Assembly (NCBI GenBank): GCA_050291465.1 | Contig: JBNKJV010000002.1 | Coordinates: 62,001 to 126,000 of the forward strand | Reading direction: 5' to 3' | From: CBFDBF01 sp050291465 | GTDB lineage: Bacteria; Pseudomonadota; Gammaproteobacteria; Chromatiales; Chromatiaceae | Length of the DNA stretch: 64,000 nucleotides | In this document: piece by piece, positions 52,834 to 59,618 of the stretch | How the letters are laid out: each line of letters opens with the position of its first letter | Position numbering within the stretch: position 1 is the first letter of the stretch | The notes under the pieces: model-generated | Told to the model about the DNA's origin: nothing | The model's database searches: none | Seen by the model: the letters and a program-made list of their open reading frames with translations, nothing else | Made by a program: the position numbers and the translations under genes

Positions 52834-53640
52834 TCAGCCCGGGGCGACAACAGAATTGGAGAGTTCGCCGATACCTTCGATCTCCACGGTGACCCGATCG
52901 CCGGCAGAGAGAAATACCGGTGGAGTACGGGCCACGCCGACCCCCGGGGGGGTGCCGGTGAGGATGACGGTACCGGGTGTCAGGGTCGTGTCCCGGCTCA
53001 GTTCGCTGATCAGGCGGGCGACGCTGAAGATCATGTCCGAGGTATTCCCGTCCTGCATGAGCTCCCCATTCAGGTAACAACGCACCTGCAGGGACTGGGG
53101 GTCGGGGATCTCGTCGGAGGTTACCAGTACCGGTCCCAGGGGACAGAAGCCGTCGAAACTCTTGCCTCTCACCCATTGACCTCCGCCGGCATGCCGTTGC
53201 CAGCGTCGGGCGGACACGTCGTTGGCGCAGGTATAACCGAGAACGTGGGCCAATGCGTTCTCTTCCGCAACATCACGCGCGGCGGTGCCGATAACCACTG
53301 CCAGTTCCGCTTCGTAATCCACCTCCGGTCCGCGGTTGCAGCAGGTGGGTAGGACGATGTCGGAGTTCGGATGGTTGAGGGCGGCGCTGTTCTTCATAAA
53401 AAGGATGGGGTTCTCCGAGACCTTTTGTCCCGTCTCTTCCGCGTGGGCGTGATAATTCAGACCGATACAGAGAATGTTACGCGGTTCCAGCGGCGCCAGC
53501 CGCCCGGCGATGGCGGCGGTGTCACCGCTCTTTTCCAGGCCTTGGATCAGATCGCCATGGAGCAGTTCCGCCGATCCGTCACCCTGGTCGATACCGTAGC
53601 GGGTGTGGCCTTGCGGATCTACAAATCGGGTTATGCGCAT
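52834..53640 (-). CDS. Fumarylacetoacetate hydrolase-family protein
   Basis: 268 aa. The catalytic region shows CIGLNYHAHAEETG, GPEVDYEAELAVVIG, and GYTCANDVSARRWQRH and GTPPGVGVARTPP. Metal-dependent enzymes of this type act on acylpyruvates, oxaloacetate or related diketo acids. It is upstream of a protein kinase gene seven bases away, an unusual pairing. The substrate is not decided by sequence. Confidence 0.92.
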   Translation of the reverse strand: MRITRFVDPQGHTRYGIDQGDGSAELLHGDLIQGLEKSGDTAAIAGRLAPLEPRNILCIGLNYHAHAEETGQKVSENPILFMKNSAALNHPNSDIVLPTCCNRGPEVDYEAELAVVIGTAARDVAEENALAHVLGYTCANDVSARRWQRHAGGGQWVRGKSFDGFCPLGPVLVTSDEIPDPQSLQVRCYLNGELMQDGNTSDMIFSVARLISELSRDTTLTPGTVILTGTPPGVGVARTPPVFLSAGDRVTVEIEGIGELSNSVVAPG

Positions 53641-53822
53641 TTTCTGGTTATTGTAGTGTCAAAGTGTATGGAGAACGCAGTAAACATGTAGATGATACAA
53701 CAAGTTACGGGAAACGGACTAAAGCAGGTAGGAATATCTGACCCCGTTCTCATTTGATCCCACAGGGTTTGGATCGTAGAGTGGCCGACGATACCCGGAA
53801 AATTCCCGGAGGGGACAGGGCG

Positions 53823-55274
53823 ATGAATCTGAAAAACGGCTTACTGTTTCGGCAACAGTGCTATATCAACGGTGCGTGGGTTGATGCGGATGACGGCGGT
53901 GTTCGCGAAATACGGAATCCTTCCACCGGTGAGGTGCTCGGCACTGTTCCCGACATGGGGCATACGGAGACCCGGCGTGCCATCGAGGCGGCGAATGCCG
54001 CCTGGCCCGCATGGCGGGAGAAAACAGCGGCTGAGCGGGCGGTTATATTGCGCCGTTGGTATGAACTGATGTTGGAGAACAAGGAGGATCTGGCCATCCT
54101 TATGACCCTGGAACAGGGAAAACCCATCAGCGAGTCACGGGGCGAAGTGGTGTACGGTTCCTCTTTCATCGAGTGGTTTGCGGAGGAGGGTAAGCGCATC
54201 TATGGTGATACTATTCCTCAGCACCAGGCGGACCGGCGTGTGGTGGTTATCAAGCAGCCTATAGGTGTATGCGCCGCTATCACACCCTGGAATTTCCCCA
54301 ATGCCATGATTACCCGAAAGGCCGGTGCGGCGCTGGCGGCCGGTTGCACCATGGTGCTGAAGCCGGCCGGTGCCACGCCGTTTTCCGCTCTTGCGCTGTG
54401 CGAACTCGGACAGCAGGCGGGTATCCCGGCCGGGGTGTTCAGCGTGGTTACCGGTTCCGCCGGGGCCATCGGCGGAGAGATGACCTCGAATCCCACTGTT
54501 CGCAAACTCTCTTTTACCGGATCCACCGCCGTGGGCGTGCGGTTGATGGAGCAGTGCGCCCCGACCATGAAGAAGCTGTCCCTTGAACTGGGTGGCAACG
54601 CGCCCTTCATCGTCTTTGATGATGCTGATCTGGACGCCGCGGTGGAGGGAGCGATCCAGTCCAAATACCGCAACGCCGGACAGACCTGCGTCTGCGCCAA
54701 CCGGTTGCTGGTTCAGGACGGGGTATACGACGCCTTTGCGGAAAAACTTGCGCTGGCGGTAAACGATCTGAAGGTGGGCGACGGGATGGGCGAGGATGTG
54801 ACCCAGGGTCCCCTGATTAATGAGGAGGCGGTGCGCAAGGTGGAAGAGCACATTGCCGATGCCGTGGAGAAAGGGGCGCGCGTGGTCGTGGGCGGCGGGC
54901 GTCACGAACTGGGGGGCAGTTTCTTTCAACCGACGCTGATTGCGGATGTTTCCTCCAGTATGCTGATCGCCCGCGAGGAAACTTTCGGTCCCGTGGCTCC
55001 GCTGTTTCGTTTCCATACCGAAGCGGAAGCGATAGGAATGGCCAACGATACCGAGTTCGGTCTCGCGGCCTATTTCTACAGTCGCGATTTGGGTCGTGTC
55101 TGGCGGGTGGCCGAAGGGCTGGAGTACGGCATGGTAGGGATCAACTCCGGCATCATCTCTACCGCCGTGGCGCCCTTCGGCGGCGTGAAACAGTCCGGTA
55201 TCGGCCGCGAAGGTTCCAAGTACGGTATCGAAGAGTACCTGGAAGTGAAGTACCTCTGTATGGGGATCGGATAG
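53823..55274 (+). CDS. gabD: Succinate-semialdehyde dehydrogenase (NAD(P)+)
   Basis: 483 aa from the ATG at 53823 (GGAGGGGACAG upstream). Aldehyde dehydrogenase motifs: TPWNFPNAMITRK, SFTGSTAVG, catalytic Glu in LELGGNAPFIVFDDAD, catalytic Cys in NAGQTCVCANR. The tail GIGREGSKYGIEEYLEVKYLCMG is typical of GabD. It oxidises succinate semialdehyde to succinate in GABA or related catabolism. No gabT or other GABA gene is adjacent. Confidence 0.9.
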   Translation: MNLKNGLLFRQQCYINGAWVDADDGGVREIRNPSTGEVLGTVPDMGHTETRRAIEAANAAWPAWREKTAAERAVILRRWYELMLENKEDLAILMTLEQGKPISESRGEVVYGSSFIEWFAEEGKRIYGDTIPQHQADRRVVVIKQPIGVCAAITPWNFPNAMITRKAGAALAAGCTMVLKPAGATPFSALALCELGQQAGIPAGVFSVVTGSAGAIGGEMTSNPTVRKLSFTGSTAVGVRLMEQCAPTMKKLSLELGGNAPFIVFDDADLDAAVEGAIQSKYRNAGQTCVCANRLLVQDGVYDAFAEKLALAVNDLKVGDGMGEDVTQGPLINEEAVRKVEEHIADAVEKGARVVVGGGRHELGGSFFQPTLIADVSSSMLIAREETFGPVAPLFRFHTEAEAIGMANDTEFGLAAYFYSRDLGRVWRVAEGLEYGMVGINSGIISTAVAPFGGVKQSGIGREGSKYGIEEYLEVKYLCMGIG

Positions 55275-55287
55275 GAGTCGAAAGCTT

Positions 55288-55309
55288 GTAAGGTGGGCTG
55301 CGCCCGCCG
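55288..55309. repeat. GTAGGGCGGGC palindrome, variant copy
   Basis: GTAAGGTGGGCTGCGCCCGCC-like stretch 14 bases after the gabD stop, one of four copies (49500, 55288, 57606, 59480). Its GGGC...GCCC arms may act as a terminator. Confidence 0.6.
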
Positions 55310-55318
55310 TTCAGTCTG

Positions 55319-55789
55319 CTACAAATACTGCCATTTATTGATCCTGGCGGCCTGCCCGTAATGGGCGCCGTCCGCGTCAAGCAGATTCCAGATCATCGCG
55401 TCCTGTATCTCGAAACGGCGGCCGCTGGAGGAGATGCGAATGCCCCGGTAGTCGTCGATATAGCCGTCGCGGGAGACGCGTGCCAGGACCTGCGCCCGTT
55501 GTTCACGATTCTCCTGTTCCGCCGACTGTTTTGAATGCAGGCAGGTAAACTCCTCCCAGGAAAGTTCGAACAGTTCCAGGGCCACGGCATTGCCGTAGTT
55601 AAAGATCGGATCTTCCTCGATGCCGTGGGAGAGCACCGCAAAGGGCGCAAGGAAGAGCAGGCGTGCGGTCTCCTCCGGAGACGCGGTCGGAGTTATAAAG
55701 TTACGTCCGGTCCAGTGGCGGAAACTACGCAGCAGGATCTCTACATGATCCTGGTGACGTTGATCCATATAGGAAGAGGGAATAGACAT
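55319..55789 (-). CDS. MEKHLA domain protein
   Basis: 156 aa from the ATG at 55789. The MEKHLA domain resembles a PAS-like sensory module; here the line NYGNAVALELFELSWEEFTCLHSKQSAE and the C-terminal YRGIRISSSGRRFEIQDAMIWNLLD fit it. Stand-alone bacterial members have no known role. It is convergent with gabD. Confidence 0.85.
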   Translation of the reverse strand: MSIPSSYMDQRHQDHVEILLRSFRHWTGRNFITPTASPEETARLLFLAPFAVLSHGIEEDPIFNYGNAVALELFELSWEEFTCLHSKQSAEQENREQRAQVLARVSRDGYIDDYRGIRISSSGRRFEIQDAMIWNLLDADGAHYGQAARINKWQYL

Positions 55790-55813
55790 GGAAAAATCCA
55801 AAAAGGAAACAGA

Positions 55814-55847
55814 ACTGTCAACTGTTAACTGTTAACTGACAACTGTA
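55814..55847. repeat. Degenerate ACTGWYA heptamer repeat
   Basis: ACTGTCA, ACTGTTA, ACTGTTA, ACTGACA, ACTGTAC: five 7-base units in phase. They cover the final codons and stop of nfo. Same family as 48754-48792. Confidence 0.75.
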
Positions 55848-56672
55848 CAACTCCCTTATCTCCTCCGCCCAGATGGTCTCATCCACGGTCTCCAACACCA
55901 TGGGGATTTCGTCGAAGCGTTCGTCGTTCATGATGTAACGGAATACTCCCCAGCCCAGCTTCCCCTTGCCCAGACTCTCGTGACGGTCGACACGGGTGCC
56001 CAGATCCTGTTTCGAGTCGTTCAGGTGCACCCCGCGCAGGTAGCGGAAACCGATAACCCGATCGAATTCAGCAAATGTGGCGTCGCACGCCTTCGCTGTA
56101 CGCAGATCATACCCGGCGGTAAAAGTATGGCAGGTGTCGAGACAGACTCCGATCCGGGATTTATCCGCCACCTGTTCAATAATAGCCGCAAGGTGTTCGA
56201 AGCGATAACCCAGATTGGAGCCCTGGCCGGCGGTATTTTCTATCACCGCCGTCACCCCCTCACTCCGATCCAGGGCCCAGTTGATGGAATCGGCCACGAT
56301 GGCGAGGCTTTCCTCTTCGGATATCTTGCGCAGATGGCTGCCGGGATGAAAGTTCAGCAGTGTCAGTCCGAGTTGACCGCAGCGCTGTAATTCGTCCAGG
56401 AACGCGTTGCGGGACTTATCCAACGCCTCGGGTTCCGGATGACCCAGATTGATCAGATAACCGTCATGGGGAAGTACGTGTTCGGGGGCGATCCCGACCT
56501 TCGACAGGTTCTCCTTGAATCCCTCGATGTTTCTGTCGGTGTAGGGTTTGGTCTGCCATTGGCGCTGATTCTTGGTGAACATGGCAAAAGCGCGTGCACC
56601 GATCGCCTCTGCGTTGAGCGGGGCGTTTTCCACGCCACCTCCAATGCTCACGTGGGCCCCGATGCGTTTCAA
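55818..56672 (-). CDS. nfo: Endonuclease IV
   Basis: 284 aa, the normal size. Family blocks with metal ligands: HVSIGGGVENAP, NFHPGSHL, VIENTAGQGSNLG, GVCLDTCHTFTAGYD and HLNDSKQDLGTRVDRHE. The enzyme cuts DNA at abasic sites in base-excision repair. The last residues, SCQLTVNS, are encoded by the heptamer repeat and look like an addition. Confidence 0.94.
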   Translation of the reverse strand: MKRIGAHVSIGGGVENAPLNAEAIGARAFAMFTKNQRQWQTKPYTDRNIEGFKENLSKVGIAPEHVLPHDGYLINLGHPEPEALDKSRNAFLDELQRCGQLGLTLLNFHPGSHLRKISEEESLAIVADSINWALDRSEGVTAVIENTAGQGSNLGYRFEHLAAIIEQVADKSRIGVCLDTCHTFTAGYDLRTAKACDATFAEFDRVIGFRYLRGVHLNDSKQDLGTRVDRHESLGKGKLGWGVFRYIMNDERFDEIPMVLETVDETIWAEEIRELYSCQLTVNS

Positions 56673-56723
56673 CTGTGTCCTACCCGAATATGAAGTCCGG
56701 TGTTGTTTCCAACGCCGGGGATA

Positions 56724-57311
56724 TTACCAGTAACGCACGCGCCCGGTATCGACATGAACGAAATTCGAGCTTGGGTAGTAACCGACGCCCCCGGCCTTCA
56801 GGGAAAGAGCGGCCCGGCGCAGATGACGAAGATCATACCCGGGAATCCGGATATCGATCGCTTTGCCTTCCATATGCAGGCTGCGTTTCGCCACACCGTT
56901 GGACCTGGTATGCAGCATATTATTGGTTTTAGGGGAACGGTAGCCGGAGATAACGTGAAAGGGTTTTTCGGTCCCGATCTTGCTGTTCAGACTGTTGAGA
57001 ACATCCAGCAGCTGGGGATCGATTCGATGCTGCTCGCCGGTTCGATGGTCGCGAAGCAGGTGTTCGATATCCATCAGACTGTCGGCTATATAGTCGCCGT
57101 CCGCCCAATAGGTGGTACTGAGCATTTCACCCGTGTGCAGGTTTCTGAGGGACAGGGAGCGCTCGGCGGACATTTTGGCATGCGCAAACACCGGACCGGC
57201 CAGGACAGAGGCGGCCACGGCGGAAGAGTAGATCAGAAACCGTCTGCGTGAAAGCAGCGGGAACTCTGAAGTAACACGTTTTTCAGGGTTATTACGCACT
57301 TGGGGCGCCAT
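56724..57311 (-). CDS. YcbK-type murein peptidase (DUF882/M15A)
   Basis: 195 aa from the ATG at 57311; a GTG at 57353 would add 14 residues. A twin-arginine signal is visible (SRRRFLIYSSAVAASVLAGPVFA). The zinc-peptidase part has SGYRSPKTN, LHMEGKAIDIRI and FVHVDTGRVRYW, matching YcbK (MepK), which cuts crosslinks in peptidoglycan. It is next to the L,D-transpeptidase gene, as ycbK is next to ycbB in E. coli. Confidence 0.92.
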   Translation of the reverse strand: MAPQVRNNPEKRVTSEFPLLSRRRFLIYSSAVAASVLAGPVFAHAKMSAERSLSLRNLHTGEMLSTTYWADGDYIADSLMDIEHLLRDHRTGEQHRIDPQLLDVLNSLNSKIGTEKPFHVISGYRSPKTNNMLHTRSNGVAKRSLHMEGKAIDIRIPGYDLRHLRRAALSLKAGGVGYYPSSNFVHVDTGRVRYW

Positions 57312-57487
57312 ATTAACGTCAACAGTGTTTTGATCGCAAGGAAATAAATGCACAATATCTCAATCGCTTAAGACAAAGATATTGCAATTTGGGAGAGAAA
57401 AATTTGAATAACTTCTTGTTATTTCACATTAATCCAGACGGTTAGACGGGATGTGACAGGGGTCTGATTCCGTATGCGAACCAGGTT

Positions 57488-57529
57488 TGGAGTTGGGAGC
57501 TAGTAGTGAGAAGTTGGTAGTTTGATGGG
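57488..57529. repeat. Heptamer-periodic AGTT repeat
   Basis: TGGAGTT, GGGAGCT, AGTAGTG, AGAAGTT, GGTAGTT, TGATGGG: six 7-base units with AG(T/C)T held in phase, similar to 49897-49966. It lies in the gap between ycbK and the L,D-transpeptidase. Confidence 0.5.
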
Positions 57530-57605
57530 GCGGGGGCCCGCTCTCGCTATATCTGCAGTATCTTCTTCGCGGCGCATAGCGCAGCTCCTGCACTTCAGGC
57601 ATACA

Positions 57606-57623
57606 GAGCGGGTTGCGCCCGCC
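57606..57623. repeat. GCGGG-TTG-CGCCCGC palindrome, variant copy
   Basis: GAGCGGGTTGCGCCCGCC, three bases before the L,D-transpeptidase stop codon on the minus strand. A shortened copy of the 49500 palindrome; probably a terminator. Confidence 0.5.
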
Positions 57624-57625
57624 AT

Positions 57626-59323
57626 TTAGTTATTAATTGTAGCGGCGCTCTCCAGACGCGAACCGTTGATTTCCCAGGCGGCGCGCTGTTTCTGCTCCGC
57701 GAGCAACTGGTCCCGGCCGTAGATATCGTTGCGAAAATGGACCACGCCCTTTTCATCCATCCAGGCCGTCAGATAGACCACGTAGAGCGGAAGTTTGCTG
57801 CTCAACGGCTCGCGCATTGTTTCGTTGTCGTTGATTTTCTCCAGAATCGAGGTCTCCTCGGTCTCCAGCAGCAGCGCCGCCAGGCGTTTCGGGTCTTCCA
57901 GACGAATGCAGCCGGAGCTGAAGGTGCGAATATGTTTGTCGAACAGCGAATGGTTGGGTGTGTCATGGAGATAGATATCAAAACGGTTGGGGCTCAGAAA
58001 CTTCAGCCTGCCCAAGGCGTTATGCGGTCCCGGTTGCTGCCGCAGGAGAAAAGGGAAATAGCTTTGACTGTACTGGGTCCAGTCGATGGACCCGGGATCC
58101 ACCAGCACCTGCTCGCCGTTGATTCTTTGAAAGACATCAATCTGCATATGGGAAAAATAGCCGGGGTCTTTCTGCTGCTTCGGCAGAAGATCCTTTACCG
58201 CGATGCGGTAGGGAACAGTCCAGAAGGGATTGAATACCACGTTGGTTACCTGGCTCTTGAACACCGGTGTCGTGCGGTCGCGACGGCCGTTTATGACGCG
58301 CATTCTTAACCTGGTCCGCTGGTCCTCGATAAGCTGCAGTTCAAAGGCGGCGGTGTTCACCAACAGATAGCGTTGCTCCATTTCCCGCGGCATCCAGCGC
58401 CAGCGCTCCATATTGAGTTGAATCTGCTCGATGCGAGTGGGGAGAGAGACATTGAGAGCACTGCGGGTTTCCGGGCCCAGCGTCCCGTCGACCTTAAGGC
58501 CGTGCCGGTACTGAAAGCGTTTTATCGCTTCCTCCAGGGAGGGATCAAAAAACTCCTGGTCGCTGACGGCGTGGGGTGTATAGTCGCCCTCCCGCGCCAG
58601 ACGCTCTCGCACCACGGGCAGGGAGTCATGGTGATCCCCCGGCTTCAGCAGCGGTCCCGCGGGGATCATCGGCCAGTCACCGGCCTTCAGGAATTCCACG
58701 TACTTTTGCAGGGCGCTGCGCAGCCCTTCGTAGCCCGGGTGAGGTGGCGACAGACGGTGCAGATTGTCGCCGAATTCGCCGTCCTGCAACGTGGTCTGAA
58801 GCAGTTCAACCGGGTCGAGCACCGGCGGATCCAGGTGCCAGCTCCGGTCGGCCTGGCGCGGATCGAGGCCTCCCGAGAAGAGTTCGCCGCTGTAGCGGAG
58901 GAACGCATCGGTGAGCAGCAGGTCGGCCCGGGCCTTCTCTTTGGGGTCGGAGAGGTTGCAGTGCCAACGGTAACTACTGGGCAGATAGTTGGCCGGATTC
59001 AGACCCTCCCGGTCGGAGCTGTTCAGCGCCGTCAGCAAGGTTTCTGCGTTGCTGTTTGGCCCCCCCGACTCGCACCAGACCGGGGCGTACTTCCGTGCCG
59101 AATAGAAGGTTCTGAGGGTATTGAGCCGCTGGCTGAAATGGTCCGGGTCATCTATTTCGCCGGTATTCAGAAACTGCTTGATATTTCTGGAGATATCCCG
59201 GTTGCTCTGCCAGGCGTTGCCGTTCAGCAGATCCAGAAACAGATTGGCCTGGGCCTGAGCGACGACAATCAGCAGCCCGACTACGAGGGTGAAAATACGT
59301 CCTTGATACTTCCGGTAGATCAT
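57626..59323 (-). CDS. L,D-transpeptidase, YcbB/LdtD family
   Basis: 565 aa from the internal ATG at 59323; the frame extends to 59371. A signal anchor (about 8-27) is followed by an extracytoplasmic region with a peptidoglycan-binding domain (FQYRHGLKVDGTLGPETRSALN) and the YkuD catalytic domain, whose motif HDTPNHSLFDKHIRTFSSGCIR has the catalytic Cys. It makes 3-3 crosslinks in murein. Its neighbour ycbK can cut the mesh, so the two work on the same polymer. Confidence 0.92.
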   Translation of the reverse strand: MIYRKYQGRIFTLVVGLLIVVAQAQANLFLDLLNGNAWQSNRDISRNIKQFLNTGEIDDPDHFSQRLNTLRTFYSARKYAPVWCESGGPNSNAETLLTALNSSDREGLNPANYLPSSYRWHCNLSDPKEKARADLLLTDAFLRYSGELFSGGLDPRQADRSWHLDPPVLDPVELLQTTLQDGEFGDNLHRLSPPHPGYEGLRSALQKYVEFLKAGDWPMIPAGPLLKPGDHHDSLPVVRERLAREGDYTPHAVSDQEFFDPSLEEAIKRFQYRHGLKVDGTLGPETRSALNVSLPTRIEQIQLNMERWRWMPREMEQRYLLVNTAAFELQLIEDQRTRLRMRVINGRRDRTTPVFKSQVTNVVFNPFWTVPYRIAVKDLLPKQQKDPGYFSHMQIDVFQRINGEQVLVDPGSIDWTQYSQSYFPFLLRQQPGPHNALGRLKFLSPNRFDIYLHDTPNHSLFDKHIRTFSSGCIRLEDPKRLAALLLETEETSILEKINDNETMREPLSSKLPLYVVYLTAWMDEKGVVHFRNDIYGRDQLLAEQKQRAAWEINGSRLESAATINN

Positions 59324-59479
59324 CAGCTTAAAAACCCCTATACCTACACTGTAGCAAAACCGGCGCGACATGCCGCCGCAATAAGCAGGTAATAAATAGG
59401 GGAACTGAAGCGGGGGTGGTGCCGGCCACGGGAGGTTGGCGGGTGGATGGGGCAGGGCCCTGCCTTACTACCACTATAT

Positions 59480-59500
59480 GGCGGGCACAGCCCGCCCTAC
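59480..59500. repeat. GTAGGGCGGGC palindrome, inverted copy
   Basis: The exact reverse complement of the 21 bases at 49500-49520. Located between the L,D-transpeptidase and valS ends. Confidence 0.7.
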
Positions 59501-59544
59501 ACACACTACCCTAGTGTTGAACGCGGCAAATGATGAATTGTTAG

Positions 59545-59613
59545 CCACAGAGGGCGCAGAGATCACGGAGAGTAGCAATGATTCACCCTGTGAATCTCTG
59601 TGTCCTCCGTGGT
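59545..59613. repeat. Inverted CACAGAGG-type repeat
   Basis: CCACAGAGGGCGCAGAGA and, about 30 bases on, CTCTGTGTCCTCCGTGG, form imperfect arms between the L,D-transpeptidase and the valS stop. It resembles 18206-18242. Confidence 0.55.
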
Positions 59614-59618
59614 GAAAT

